Shown piece after piece: positions 1 through 8,214 of a DNA stretch of 64,000 nt. The DNA is from Streptomyces galbus (GTDB lineage Bacteria; Actinomycetota; Actinomycetes; Streptomycetales; Streptomycetaceae): positions 170,095 to 234,094 of the forward strand of contig NZ_SZPR01000014.1 in assembly GCF_005280195.1 (NCBI RefSeq), in the 5' to 3' direction. The translations under genes were made by a program, and so were the position numbers. Positions within the stretch are counted from its first letter, which is position 1. Each line of letters starts with the position of its first letter. The notes beneath the pieces were generated by a model. That model was not told the origin of the DNA. It saw nothing but the letters and a program-made list of their open reading frames with translations, and searched no databases.

Positions 1-713
1 TGGGCGCGATCATCGCGATGGACACCGACCGCACCATCCGCGTCACCGGTGTCGACCAGCTCGGCGGCTACACCCACCGCGCCCTGTCGGACCGTCTGGA
101 GGCCGCCTCCTGGGCGTCCGCGGCGCTCGCGACCGAGGGCAACATCTACGTCCGCGGCGCGCAGCAGCGCTCGATGATGACGTTCCTCAACACCTACCGG
201 AAGGTGGGCGGCGCCTTCGAGATCGACGACGAGGGCATCCGCTTCTGGCACCCCGGCGGCCAGCTCAAGTCGATCGCGCTGGAGACGGACGTGCACCCCG
301 GCTTCCAGACCGACTGGCAGCAGCCGCTGGTCGTGGCGCTCACCCAGGCCACGGGGCTGTCCATCATCCACGAGACGGTCTACGAGTCCCGGCTGGGCTT
401 CACCTCCGCGCTCAACCAGATGGGCGCGCACATCCAGCTCTACCGCGAGTGCCTGGGCGGCTCGGACTGCCGCTTCGGCCAGCGCAACTTCCTGCACTCC
501 GCGGTCGTCTCCGGACCGACCCGGCTGCAGGGCGCCGACCTGGTCATCCCCGACCTGCGCGGCGGCTTCTCGTACCTCATCGCCGCCCTCGCGGCCCAGG
601 GCACGTCCCGGGTCCACGGCATCGACCTGATCAACCGCGGCTACGAGAACTTCATGGACAAGCTCGTGGAGCTCGGCGCGAAGGTCGAGCTGCCCGGCAA
701 GGCGCTCGGCTAG
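1..713 (+). CDS. murA: UDP-N-acetylglucosamine 1-carboxyvinyltransferase, C-terminal part (5' cut by window)
   Basis: MurA transfers enolpyruvate from phosphoenolpyruvate to UDP-GlcNAc, the first committed step of cytoplasmic peptidoglycan precursor synthesis. The frame is open to base 1 (codons start at base 3), so the gene begins upstream and only about 236 residues are visible. The motif HPGFQTDWQQP matches the segment of known MurA enzymes that carries the catalytic Asp. The segments ETVYESR, QMGAH, DLRGGFSYLIAAL and NRGYENF line up with the second EPSP-synthase-like domain and the C-terminal closing stretch. The catalytic Cys loop lies in the missing part. The gene converges on hup and shares the terminator at 747-777. 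Streptomyces carry more than one murA paralogue; gene order suggests the SCO2949 type. Confidence 0.93.
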   Translation, partial: GAIIAMDTDRTIRVTGVDQLGGYTHRALSDRLEAASWASAALATEGNIYVRGAQQRSMMTFLNTYRKVGGAFEIDDEGIRFWHPGGQLKSIALETDVHPGFQTDWQQPLVVALTQATGLSIIHETVYESRLGFTSALNQMGAHIQLYRECLGGSDCRFGQRNFLHSAVVSGPTRLQGADLVIPDLRGGFSYLIAALAAQGTSRVHGIDLINRGYENFMDKLVELGAKVELPGKALG

Positions 714-746
714 CGGCCGGCGCCGGTCCGGCGCGGACACGGCGAA

Positions 747-777
747 GGGGCGGCACCCGGACTCGGGTGACCGCCCC
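747..777. terminator. Bidirectional terminator between murA and hup
   Basis: A 13-bp stem (GGGGCGG plus CACCCG, with one bulged A at 770) and a GACT loop sits 34 bases after the murA stop and 44 bases after the hup stop. There is no T-run, as is common in Streptomyces. The convergent arrangement supports a two-way role. Confidence 0.7.
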
Positions 778-820
778 ATCGGCGTACGGTGCGACACCCC
801 CCTGGGCAGGGGGGCGCGGC

Positions 821-1102
821 TCACTTGCCCTTCGCGGCTTCCTTCAGCTTCGAGCCCGCGGAGACCTTCACGCTGTAGCCGGCCGGGATCTGGATCGGGT
901 CGCCGGTCTGCGGGTTGCGCGCGGTGCGAGCGGCACGGTGGGTGCGCTCGAAGGTCAGGAAGCCGGGGATGGTGACCTTCTCGTCGCCCTTGGAGACGAT
1001 GTCGCCGACGACCTCGGCGAACGCGGCCAGGACGGCGTCGGCGTCCTTGCGGGTCACCTCGGCGCGGTCGGCCAGCGCGGCCACCAGCTCACTGCGGTTC
1101 AT
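821..1102 (-). CDS. hup: HU-family histone-like DNA-binding protein
   Basis: This 93-residue protein is a nucleoid-associated HU protein that bends and compacts DNA as a dimer. It has the HU signature: start MNRSELVAALA, the core GFLTFERTHRAARTARNPQTG containing the conserved Phe and the DNA-contacting RNPQTG arm tip, and a Lys-rich C-terminus. The length is that of the short HU (HupA type) rather than the long HupS with a Lys/Ala tail. The ATG at 1102 is preceded by GGGAG at suitable spacing. An upstream in-frame extension to 1201 is rejected because it lacks HU similarity. It converges with murA. Confidence 0.93.
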   Translation of the reverse strand: MNRSELVAALADRAEVTRKDADAVLAAFAEVVGDIVSKGDEKVTIPGFLTFERTHRAARTARNPQTGDPIQIPAGYSVKVSAGSKLKEAAKGK

Positions 1103-1483
1103 GTTGTTACTCCCGTGTCTTTCTTGCCGTTGGGGCGTGCCACGCGGCGGAGCCGCACACGAGGCACTGCGATGCCGATGCGCTCGCGCCCAGGGACGCA
1201 TCCTGCCCCCACCTGCGGCGGTAAAGCCAATCCGGCACCCCTAGGAGTCGTGAGAACACCCTGGGGAGTCACACGAAGGGCGCCGGCCCGGCCGCCACCC
1301 TAGAGGGCGTCCGAGCCCAGGTGGTTCCACGACGCGCCGGTGCGGGGGACCGTGGCGGTACTCACAAGCTGCTCGTATCCTCCGCAACCCGTATGTACGG
1401 TACGCCCCCGCGGCGGTGTCCCGGAGGGCCAGGGGGCTCCGGGGCGGCCGGGGCGCGCGCGGGCGTGCCGTCGCGCCGGGCGC
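1103..1483. other. Intergenic region upstream of hup
   Basis: No convincing gene is seen in these 381 bases. The part near 1102-1300 should hold the hup promoter and leader, but I could not choose a -35/-10 pair. The part near 1420-1443 holds a weak inverted repeat described separately. Confidence 0.5.
1420..1443 (-). terminator. Possible terminator of the malic enzyme gene
   Basis: CCCGGAG and CTCCGGG form a 7-bp stem with a 10-base loop, 41 bases past the malic enzyme stop on the minus strand. It is short and embedded in very GC-rich sequence, so it may be chance. Confidence 0.3.
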
Positions 1484-2899
1484 CTACGCCGTCGCGCCCG
1501 CCGCCTTCGCCGCGTCGCGCACCGCGCCGGCGACCGCGCCCGCGACCTTGTCGTTGAAGACGCTGGGGACGATGTAGTTCGGGTTCAGCTCGTCCTCGGT
1601 CACCACGTCCGCCAGGGCCTTCGCGGCCGCGAGCATCATCTCGGTGTTGACGGTGCGGGACTGCGCGTCCAGCAGGCCGCGGAAGACACCCGGGAAGACC
1701 AGCACGTTGTTGATCTGGTTCGGGAAGTCGGAGCGGCCGGTGGCCACCACGGCCGCCGTCTGCCGGGCGATCGCCGGGTCCACCTCGGGGTCGGGGTTCG
1801 CGAGCGCGAAGACGATCGCGCCGTCGGCCATGGCGGCCACGTCGTCGCCGTCGAGGACGTTCGGGGCGGAGACGCCGATGAAGACGTCGGCGCCGCGCAC
1901 GGCCTCCTTCAGGGTGCCGGTGAGGTTCTCCGGGTTGGTGTTGTCGGCGATCCAGCGCAGCGCCGAGCCGGCCGGGGCGTCCACCAGGTCCGCGCGGCCG
2001 GTGTGCACGACGCCGTGGATGTCGGCGACGACCGCGTTCTTGACGCCCGCGGCGAGCAGCAGCTTGAGGATGGCCGTGCCGGCCGCGCCGGCGCCGGACA
2101 TGACGACCCGCACGTCACCGATGCCCTTGCCGACCACCCGCAGCGCGTTGGTGAGGGCGGCGAGGACGACGATCGCCGTGCCGTGCTGGTCGTCGTGGAA
2201 GACGGGGATGTCGAGGGCCTCGCGCAGCCGGGCCTCGATCTCGAAGCAGCGGGGCGCGGAGATGTCCTCGAGGTTGATGCCGGCGAAGCCGGGGGCGATC
2301 GCCTTGACGATCTCCACGATGGCGTCGGTGTCCTGGGTGTCCAGGCACAGCGGCCAGGCGTCGATGCCGGCGAACCGCTTGAACAGGGCGGCCTTGCCCT
2401 CCATGACGGGCAGCGCGGCCTTGGGGCCGATGTTGCCCAGCCCCAGCACGGCGGAACCGTCCGTCACGACCGCAACGGAGTTGCGCTTGATGGTGAGCCG
2501 GCGGGCGTCCTCGGGGTTCTCGGCGATCGCCATGCAGACGCGGGCCACGCCGGGCGTGTAGACCATGGACAGGTCGTCACGGTTGCGGATGGGGTGCTTG
2601 GACTGCATCTCGATCTTGCCGCCGAGGTGCATCAGGAACGTACGGTCCGAGACCTTGCCCAGGGTGACGCCCTCGATGCCGCGCAGCTTCTCCACGATCT
2701 CGTCGGCGTGGCCGGTCGAGGTGGCCGCGATGGTGACGTCGATGCGGAGCTTCTCGTGCCCGGACGCGGTCACGTCGAGGCCGGTCACCGAGCCTCCGGA
2801 GGACTCCACGGCGTTGGTGAGCTGCGAGACGGCCGTCCCGCTCGCCGGCACCTCCAGCCGGATCGTCATCGAGTAGGAGACGCTGGGCGCCGTTGCCAT
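1484..2899 (-). CDS. NAD-dependent malic enzyme with N-terminal ACT-like domain
   Basis: It oxidatively decarboxylates malate to pyruvate, linking the TCA cycle to pyruvate/acetyl-CoA supply. The protein has 471 residues. Residues about 8-85 form a regulatory ACT-like domain. The malic N-terminal domain follows, with the Tyr motif MVYTPGVARV, the lysine segment VVTDGSAVLGLGNIGPKA, and the metal-binding motifs NLEDISAPRCFEIE and VFHDDQHGTA. The NAD-binding domain has MSGAGAAGTAILKLL (a GxGxxG motif). S. coelicolor SCO2951, at the same place in the gene order, has been reported as the NAD-dependent isoform; cofactor choice here is by analogy. The ATG at 2899 is preceded by AGAGGAAG. The long upstream leader carries a structured element and a terminator, implying transcriptional control. 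Confidence 0.92.
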   Translation of the reverse strand: MATAPSVSYSMTIRLEVPASGTAVSQLTNAVESSGGSVTGLDVTASGHEKLRIDVTIAATSTGHADEIVEKLRGIEGVTLGKVSDRTFLMHLGGKIEMQSKHPIRNRDDLSMVYTPGVARVCMAIAENPEDARRLTIKRNSVAVVTDGSAVLGLGNIGPKAALPVMEGKAALFKRFAGIDAWPLCLDTQDTDAIVEIVKAIAPGFAGINLEDISAPRCFEIEARLREALDIPVFHDDQHGTAIVVLAALTNALRVVGKGIGDVRVVMSGAGAAGTAILKLLLAAGVKNAVVADIHGVVHTGRADLVDAPAGSALRWIADNTNPENLTGTLKEAVRGADVFIGVSAPNVLDGDDVAAMADGAIVFALANPDPEVDPAIARQTAAVVATGRSDFPNQINNVLVFPGVFRGLLDAQSRTVNTEMMLAAAKALADVVTEDELNPNYIVPSVFNDKVAGAVAGAVRDAAKAAGATA

Positions 2900-3086
2900 G
2901 GCCGACTTCCTCTGCTTTCACCGTGTCGCGAAGTTGTGCCGTCCGATCGTCGCACCTACCCCTCGGTACGTGGTAGCCGCCCTGGGTTGCGGACGTTGTG
3001 TTCACGGGGCGCGGTGCACGGCCGGTCGGATTCGGAAAATGTCTTCCGCCATGCGAGAGGATACGAGAGGTGATCGGCCAAAAGAA

Positions 3087-3118
3087 AGAGACCCACGTCA
3101 CGAAGGACGTGGGTCTCT
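3087..3118 (-). terminator. Strong intrinsic terminator in the malic enzyme leader / after helD
   Basis: GAGACCCACGTC and its exact complement (3088-3099 / 3106-3117, extended by one A-T pair) enclose a 6-base loop. On the minus strand the stem is followed by TTTCTTTT, unusually T-rich for this genome. It could end helD transcripts, or act as the expression platform of the structured element just upstream. Confidence 0.85.
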
Positions 3119-3128
3119 CGACGGATGA

Positions 3129-3219
3129 GTGGCACCGACCCGCCATGCTCGCCTCGCGGCAAGTGGTCGCTCGTAGCGACGAAGGTTGGGCCCGGGGGCT
3201 TGGATCGGGCCGGTGCCAC
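3129..3219 (-). promoter_or_regulatory. Candidate structured cis-regulatory RNA (three-hairpin junction)
   Basis: A 9-bp closing stem, GTGGCACCG with CGGTGCCAC (3129-3137 / 3211-3219), encloses three hairpins. They are 3190-3194/3206-3210 (GCCCG/CGGGC), 3166-3171/3175-3180 (GTCGCT/AGCGAC) and 3148-3153/3158-3163. The last includes a G-U pair only when read as minus-strand RNA, where its loop is GCGA (GNRA type). This favours minus-strand transcription. The order closed junction, then T-tailed terminator (3087-3118), then malic enzyme start resembles a riboswitch or attenuator. I could not match it to any known riboswitch consensus. Confidence 0.5.
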
Positions 3220-3299
3220 ACCCAGACTAACAAACGGATGGCGCGCACCCATTCCCGTCCGGCAGGTTCATCGGAAACAGTCCGGACGGACCACCCGGC

Positions 3300-5696
3300 T
3301 CAGTCCCGCAGGAGGTCCGGAACACCCTGTGCGTCCGGTTCGTCCCGGTCCCCCGAGACGACCGTGAGCTGCTGGGTGGCCCGGGTCAGCGCGACGTACA
3401 GCACGCGCAGGCCCGCCGGGGACTCGTCGGCGATCTCCGCGGGCGAGACGACCACCGTCGCGTCGTACTCCAGGCCCTTGGCCTCCAGGCTGCCGAGCGC
3501 CACGACCCGGTCGCCGAGTCCGGCGAGCCAGCGCCGGGCCTCCTCGCGCCGGTTCATGGCGACGACCACGCCGACCGTGCCCTCGACCCGCTCCAGCAGC
3601 CGCTCGGCCTCGGCCCGCACGGTCGCGCCCAGCGCCTCGCGCACGACCGCGAAGCGCGGCACCACGCCCGTCGAGCGGACCGCCGACGGCGCCTCGGCAC
3701 CCGGCATGGCCAGGGCCAGCACCTTCGCGGCCAGCTCGGCGATCTCCGCGGGGTTGCGGTAGTTCACCGTGAGCTGGAAGCGGCGCCGGGGCCGGGTGCC
3801 CAGGGCCTCGTCGCGGGCCGCGGCCGCCTCGTCCGGGTCGGACCAGGACGACTGGGCGGGGTCGCCGACGACCGTCCAGGTGGCGTGCCGGCCGCGGCGG
3901 CCGACCATGCGCCACTGCATCGGCGTGAGGTCCTGCGCCTCGTCCACGATGACGTGGGCGTACTCGGTGCGTTCCTGGGCGAGCCGCTCGGCCCGCTCGC
4001 GCTGCGACTCCTCGCGCACCGGCATCAGCTCCTCCAGGCCGGTGAGCTGGTCCAGCGGGTCCAGTTCGCGCTTCCTGCGCGGGCGTGCGGGGACGCCGAG
4101 GAGCGCCTGGAGCTCGTCGAGCAGGGCGATGTCGTGCACGGAGTACCCGTCCCGCTTCAGCGACCGGGCCACCTTGCGGACCTCGCCGGGGTTGAGGACG
4201 CGGCGCGCCCAGCGGCCCAGGCGGCGCTCGTCGGCCATGGCGGCCAGCACGTCCTTGGGGGTCAGTTCCGGCCACCAGGCGTCGAGGAACTCGGTGAAGG
4301 AGTCCTCCGAGGTGATGTCGTCGTCGAAGGAGGAGCGCAGCTCGGCGGCCAGCTCCGGGTCGGTCTGCCGGCCGGCGGCCCCCGACTGCTCCCACAGCGC
4401 GTCCAGCAGCAGCTTGCGGGCACGCGGGCGCAGCAGGTTGACCGGGGCGGTGCCGCCGAGGGCCGTGCGGCGGACGCGGTCCAGCGCGGCGGCGTCCAGT
4501 TCGAGGCGCCGCCCGAAGGCGACGACCCGCAGCCGAGTGGGCGGACCGGCGGCGCCCGGCGTACCGGTCACCTCGCCGTCGTCGCCGCCGTCTAGGGTGA
4601 GCTGCCCGGCGGGCGTACCGGCGCCGCGGCCCAGCTCCAGCGCTCCCCGTGCCGCCTTGCGCAGCACCTTCAGCATCCGCGAGGAGCCCTTGGCGCGGGC
4701 CACCGCGGGCGAGTCGTACAGCGTGGCCTCGGCGCCCACCGCGTCCACGGCCAGCGAGCCGATCGCGCGGATCGCGACCTGGCCCTCCTCGCCGAGGGAG
4801 GGCAGGACGCCCTCGGTGTAGGCGACCAGCAGCGGCGTCGGCGACACGATCAGGATGCCGCCCGAGTACCGGCGCCGGTCCTGGTAGAGCAGGTAGGCGG
4901 CGCGGTGCAGCGCGACGGCGGTCTTGCCGGTGCCGGGGCCGCCCTCGACGTAGGTCACGGACGCGGCGGGGGCACGGATGACGAGGTCCTGCTCGGCCTG
5001 GATGGAGGCCACGATGTCCCGCATGGTGTGACCGCGGGCCTGGCCGAGGGCCGCCATCAGGGCGCCGTCGCCGATGACGGGCAGCTCCCGGCCGTCGAGG
5101 AAGGCGGTCAGCTCGGGCCGCATGAGGTCGTCCTCGACGCCGAGGACGCGGCGGCCCTTGGAGCGGATCACCCGGCGGCGCACGACCCGGCCGGGGTCCA
5201 CGGGCGTGGACCGGTAGAACGGCGCGGCGGCCGGCGCCCGCCAGTCGATGACCAGCGGGGCGTAGTCCTGGTCGAGGACGCCGATCCGGCCGATGTGCAG
5301 CGTCTCGGCGATGTCGGCGGTCCGGTCGGGCCGTACGGCGCCCTCGGCCGGCTCGACGGCGGTGTAGGCGCCGTCGGGACCCTTCTTGCCGTCCTTGCCC
5401 GGCAGCAGGTCGATCCGGCCGAAGAGGAAGTCCTCGAACTCGTTGTTGAGCCGGTTGAGGTGGATGCCGGCGCGGAAGACCTGGGCGTCCCGCTCGGCGA
5501 GCGCGCCGGGCGTGCCGACCTGGCCGCGCTGCGCCGCGTCGTTCATGAGGAACTCGGCCTCGTGGATCTTCTCCGCGAGCCGCCGGTACACCCGGTCCAG
5601 GTGTTCCTGTTCCCCGCGGATCTCTCGGTCGCGCACGGAGTCGTGCTCGCCCCGGACCGAGTCGACCGCGTTGTCCTGCTGAGCCTGAGCGGCCAC
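3300..5696 (-). CDS. helD: HelD-like RNA polymerase-associated superfamily 1 helicase
   Basis: The 798-residue protein belongs to the UvrD/Rep-like HelD family, whose studied members release stalled RNA polymerase from DNA and recycle it; some Streptomyces members protect against rifamycins. Residues about 1-90 are highly charged and likely coiled-coil, like the arm that enters the polymerase secondary channel. Helicase motifs follow: the WRAPAAAPFYRSTP segment typical of HelD, Walker A GGPGTGKTAVALHRAAYLLY, Walker B VIVDEAQDLTPMQWRM, WTVVGDPAQSSW and a C-terminal VALTRATQQL. The GTG start at 5696 has AAGGGGG just upstream. Whether it acts generally or as a rifampicin-resistance HelR cannot be read from sequence. 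The terminator at 3087-3118 may end its transcript. Confidence 0.85.
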   Translation of the reverse strand: MAAQAQQDNAVDSVRGEHDSVRDREIRGEQEHLDRVYRRLAEKIHEAEFLMNDAAQRGQVGTPGALAERDAQVFRAGIHLNRLNNEFEDFLFGRIDLLPGKDGKKGPDGAYTAVEPAEGAVRPDRTADIAETLHIGRIGVLDQDYAPLVIDWRAPAAAPFYRSTPVDPGRVVRRRVIRSKGRRVLGVEDDLMRPELTAFLDGRELPVIGDGALMAALGQARGHTMRDIVASIQAEQDLVIRAPAASVTYVEGGPGTGKTAVALHRAAYLLYQDRRRYSGGILIVSPTPLLVAYTEGVLPSLGEEGQVAIRAIGSLAVDAVGAEATLYDSPAVARAKGSSRMLKVLRKAARGALELGRGAGTPAGQLTLDGGDDGEVTGTPGAAGPPTRLRVVAFGRRLELDAAALDRVRRTALGGTAPVNLLRPRARKLLLDALWEQSGAAGRQTDPELAAELRSSFDDDITSEDSFTEFLDAWWPELTPKDVLAAMADERRLGRWARRVLNPGEVRKVARSLKRDGYSVHDIALLDELQALLGVPARPRRKRELDPLDQLTGLEELMPVREESQRERAERLAQERTEYAHVIVDEAQDLTPMQWRMVGRRGRHATWTVVGDPAQSSWSDPDEAAAARDEALGTRPRRRFQLTVNYRNPAEIAELAAKVLALAMPGAEAPSAVRSTGVVPRFAVVREALGATVRAEAERLLERVEGTVGVVVAMNRREEARRWLAGLGDRVVALGSLEAKGLEYDATVVVSPAEIADESPAGLRVLYVALTRATQQLTVVSGDRDEPDAQGVPDLLRD

Positions 5697-5760
5697 CGGG
5701 CCCCCTTCTGACGTGCTGGGCAGCCGTCAACCGTACGCGAAGGGGGCCGGTGCGCGGAAG

Positions 5761-6591
5761 CTACGCGTCGATCTCGAGGAGCTTCTTGCCGTCGAAGGTC
5801 ATCACCTCGAAGTGGTCGATGTCGTTCACCGGCATCGACACGCCGCCCTGGACGTACAGCGGCTGCTTGGCCTGGTCGGTCTTGGCGTTGGGGATGCCGT
5901 AGCCCCACTCGGGCACCGACCAGGACGAGGCGGTCTCGCGCTCGCCGTTCTTGCCGACGGCGATCAGCGAGCACTTCTGCGGCCCGGTGACGTTCTTCAG
6001 TTCGACGACGGTCTCGGTGCCCCACGCCTTGTCCTGCAGCGCCACGGTCCCGGTGACCTTGGTGCCCGCGTCGGTGGCGGTGACCTTGTCGCCGATCGTG
6101 TTGAACACCGACCGCGCGGGGTTGCTCGCGCTCGCCACGGGCGTCCCGCCGCCGCCGTCGTCGCCGCCGGTCACCGCGACCGCGGTGAGCGGGCCGCCGA
6201 TGATCAGCGCCGCCGCGGCCGCGACCATGTAGAAGGAGCGCCGGCGCTTCTGGGCGCGCCGCTCGGCCACCTCGTCGACCAGCCGCTCCGCCAGCCGTGG
6301 GCTGGGCCGGGCGGACAGGGACTCGCCGATCGCCGGCGTGCCGGACCCGGGCAGGTCCGCGAGCGCGGCGAGCATCGGCTCCATCCCGGCCAGCTCGTCG
6401 AGCTGCTGGGCGCACCACTCGCAGCCGGCGAGGTGGGCCTCGAAAGCGGTTGCCTCGGCGTCGTCGAGAATCCCGAGGGCGTAGGCGCCGACGGTCTCGT
6501 GCTCGCTCGGACTCGGAGATCCGTGCATCGATCCCTGCATGGGACCAGACATACCCGAACCACCTGTGCCGTATCCCCCGTACATGCTCAT
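5761..6591 (-). CDS. rsuA: Membrane-anchored zinc-type anti-sigma factor (partner of the upstream ECF sigma)
   Basis: This 276-residue protein likely binds and silences the sigma factor encoded just upstream. The cytoplasmic N-terminus has the anti-sigma motif HLAGCEWC (HxxxCxxC of zinc anti-sigma domains). It is followed by a basic patch (RRAQKRRRS), one transmembrane helix (MVAAAAALIIGGPLTAVAV) and an extracytoplasmic domain of about 120 residues that may sense envelope stress. The first 25 residues are unusually rich in Gly, Met and Ser. The ATG at 6591 overlaps the sigma stop codon by one base (TGATG), so the two are translationally coupled. The name rsuA follows the S. coelicolor sigU locus by gene order; another zinc anti-sigma factor is possible. 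Confidence 0.85.
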   Translation of the reverse strand: MSMYGGYGTGGSGMSGPMQGSMHGSPSPSEHETVGAYALGILDDAEATAFEAHLAGCEWCAQQLDELAGMEPMLAALADLPGSGTPAIGESLSARPSPRLAERLVDEVAERRAQKRRRSFYMVAAAAALIIGGPLTAVAVTGGDDGGGGTPVASASNPARSVFNTIGDKVTATDAGTKVTGTVALQDKAWGTETVVELKNVTGPQKCSLIAVGKNGERETASSWSVPEWGYGIPNAKTDQAKQPLYVQGGVSMPVNDIDHFEVMTFDGKKLLEIDA

Positions 6592-7166
6592 CACGCCGTC
6601 ACCCCCCGCTCCTCCAGTGCCAGCTTCATCGACCGCAGGGCGTAGAACACCCGGGAGCGGACGGTGCCGCTGGGTATGCCCAGGGTTTCGGCCGCCTCGT
6701 TGACCGTACGCCCCTTGAAATAGGTCTCGACGAGCACCTCCCGGTGGGCCGGGGTCAGGTCGTCCAGCGCGTCCGACAGGGTCATCAACCACAGCGCCTT
6801 GTCGATCTCGTCCTCCGCGGGGATGACCTCCAGCGGCGACGGGTCGACCTCCTGCGGCCGGGCCTGCCGGCTGCGGTGGCCGTCGATGACGATGCGGCGC
6901 GCGACCGTCACCAGCCAGGGGCGTACCGATCCGGTCGCCCGATTGAGCTGACCGGCGTTCTTCCAGGCACGGATGAGCGTTTCCTGCACGACGTCCTCGG
7001 CGCGCTGCCGGTCTCCGGCGACCAGTCGCAGGACGTACGCAAGGAGGGGGCCGGCGTGCTCCCGGTAGAGGGCGCGCATCAGCTCCTCGTCAGGTTCCGA
7101 GGGCTGGGACATGCGATGTCGGGCCCTCGATCCACGTTCATTGGCCACGGCCGCATCCTTGCGCAC
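6591..7166 (-). CDS. sigU: ECF-subfamily RNA polymerase sigma factor
   Basis: This extracytoplasmic-function sigma factor (191 residues from the chosen start) directs RNA polymerase to stress-type promoters. Region 2 is seen in LYREHAGPLLAYVLRLV and AEDVVQETLIRAWKN. Region 4 is seen in LTPAHREVLVETYFKG and the helix-turn-helix TVNEAAETLGIPSGTVRSRV. The GTG at 7166 is chosen because GGAGG lies 5 bases upstream; the ATG at 7112 (173 residues, MSQPSEPDEE) is the main alternative. It overlaps the anti-sigma gene by one base. Gene order between helD and a CGNR protein fits S. coelicolor sigU. A candidate self-recognised promoter lies at 7290-7313. Confidence 0.88.
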   Translation of the reverse strand: MRKDAAVANERGSRARHRMSQPSEPDEELMRALYREHAGPLLAYVLRLVAGDRQRAEDVVQETLIRAWKNAGQLNRATGSVRPWLVTVARRIVIDGHRSRQARPQEVDPSPLEVIPAEDEIDKALWLMTLSDALDDLTPAHREVLVETYFKGRTVNEAAETLGIPSGTVRSRVFYALRSMKLALEERGVTA

Positions 7167-7289
7167 GCCCACCTCCGGTGTCCGGGGGTTCCCCCAGTCG
7201 GTCGCTCCCCCACCGGTACGGATGTGAGCTGCGGAGTGTTCAAACCCGGGATGCGTATTTCTTCGAGGTGTCCCGACGAGGGGGACATG

Positions 7290-7313
7290 AACGCACATTC
7301 CCCCACCGGGTTC
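7290..7313 (-). promoter_or_regulatory. Candidate ECF-type promoter of sigU
   Basis: On the minus strand GAAC (in AAAGAACCC) at 7310-7313 and CGTT at 7290-7293 are separated by 16 bases. This fits the GAAC...CGTT pattern of many ECF sigma promoters. It lies about 125 bases upstream of the chosen sigU start, as expected for autoregulation. Confidence 0.4.
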
Positions 7314-7466
7314 TTTACAGATCCGCCACACCGACAAGGCCGGACGGACTGCCCGTGGCGCGCGGGAGGCACACGAGGTGTAAGCGAGATCACGTGGCGG
7401 CCGGGCGGGGAGGAAGCGGCCGATCAGCGGACGGGCCCGACGTGTCGGACGCGCGGCCTCCGCCCC

Positions 7467-8081
7467 TCACCCCCGGGTGACGGCGGTGCGCCGACGGTGC
7501 CGGGCGACCCGCTCGCGGTTGCCGCAGACCTCGCTGGAACACCACCGTCGGCGGCGGCCGCGGGAGGTGTCGACGTACACCAAGGGGCAGTTGTCCCCCG
7601 CGCACTGCCGCAGCGCGGCCCGCGCGACCGGGTCGGTCAGCAGCTCGACCGCGTCCCGCGCGACGACGGCGAGCAGGGCGGCACAGTCCGGCGGGGCGTC
7701 CAACCGCCGTACGAGGGTGCCGTCTTCACCCCGTACGGCGCGGGGGGCCGGGGTGGCGACGCGGGCGAGGTCGTTGAGACGGGCCAGGGCCAGGAGCGGG
7801 ACGGGGACGGGGACATGGGAGCCGTGGTGGTCCGCGGTCAGGGATGCGTGCACCAACTGCCCGACACACGAGCGCAGTTCCCGGAACGCCGTCACCCACG
7901 AGGGGTCCGCCTCCGGCAGCGGGGTGCCCGGGGGCACGAGTCCCGACGCGGTGATCCAGGCGTACAACGGGGGCGCGGAGTGCAGCCGTTCGACGGGGTG
8001 CGCGGTCGCCAGCAGGTCGAGACAGAGGCGCCCCGCCTCGAAGCGCGGCGTGTGCGGGGCCGTGGCCGTACCCGGTGCCAT
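7467..8081 (-). CDS. CGNR zinc-finger protein (ABATE domain), probable transcription regulator
   Basis: The 204-residue protein has an N-terminal domain of the ABATE type (FEAGRLCLDLLATA early on) and a C-terminal CGNR zinc finger. The ligand pattern is clear: C-AGDN-C, then RRRRWCSSEVCGNRERVARHR. The conserved CGNR motif and basic tail suggest DNA binding; the family is generally viewed as stress-linked regulators, but no target is known here. The ATG at 8081 gives a natural N-terminus, and longer upstream frames are repeat-rich and unsupported. It is transcribed away from the sigma operon with a gap of about 300 bases. Confidence 0.82.
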   Translation of the reverse strand: MAPGTATAPHTPRFEAGRLCLDLLATAHPVERLHSAPPLYAWITASGLVPPGTPLPEADPSWVTAFRELRSCVGQLVHASLTADHHGSHVPVPVPLLALARLNDLARVATPAPRAVRGEDGTLVRRLDAPPDCAALLAVVARDAVELLTDPVARAALRQCAGDNCPLVYVDTSRGRRRRWCSSEVCGNRERVARHRRRTAVTRG

Positions 8082-8145
8082 GAGCCTGTCACCGCCTAGG
8101 TAGGAGCAGTTCCCCCCGGTGTCCTTCGTTCCCCCTCTCACAGTG

Positions 8146-8181
8146 CCCGCCCGGGAGCACGGCCGGAAGTCCCCGGGCGGG
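8146..8181. repeat. 10-bp perfect inverted repeat
   Basis: CCCGCCCGGG at 8146-8155 is complementary to CCCGGGCGGG at 8172-8181 with a 16-base spacer. It is about 65 bases upstream of the CGNR start and could be a regulator site or a second transcription stop for the M48 gene. Confidence 0.5.
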
Positions 8182-8214
8182 ACGGGCCGTACGGGGCGGG
8201 GGCGGACGCCGGTG

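Larger units (their letters stand above)
2900..3299 (-). other. Long leader region between helD and the malic enzyme gene
   Basis: This 400-base region has no supported gene. It contains a branched RNA fold at 3129-3219, a strong minus-strand terminator at 3087-3118, and about 190 further bases before the malic enzyme start. The promoter for the downstream gene may lie either between the terminator and the ATG or upstream of the folded element. Confidence 0.6.

Noticed and set aside
3129..3219. T-box or tRNA-like element because of the GGTGNCAC-type sequence
   Set aside because: The conserved T-box sequence should be adjacent to the terminator as an antiterminator, and no specifier loop or tRNA cloverleaf was found.
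2998..3762. Open frame of 254 codons on the plus strand over the helD 3' end and the leader
   Set aside because: It is Ser/Thr/Arg-rich, lacks a ribosome site, and is antisense to helD and to the structured leader.
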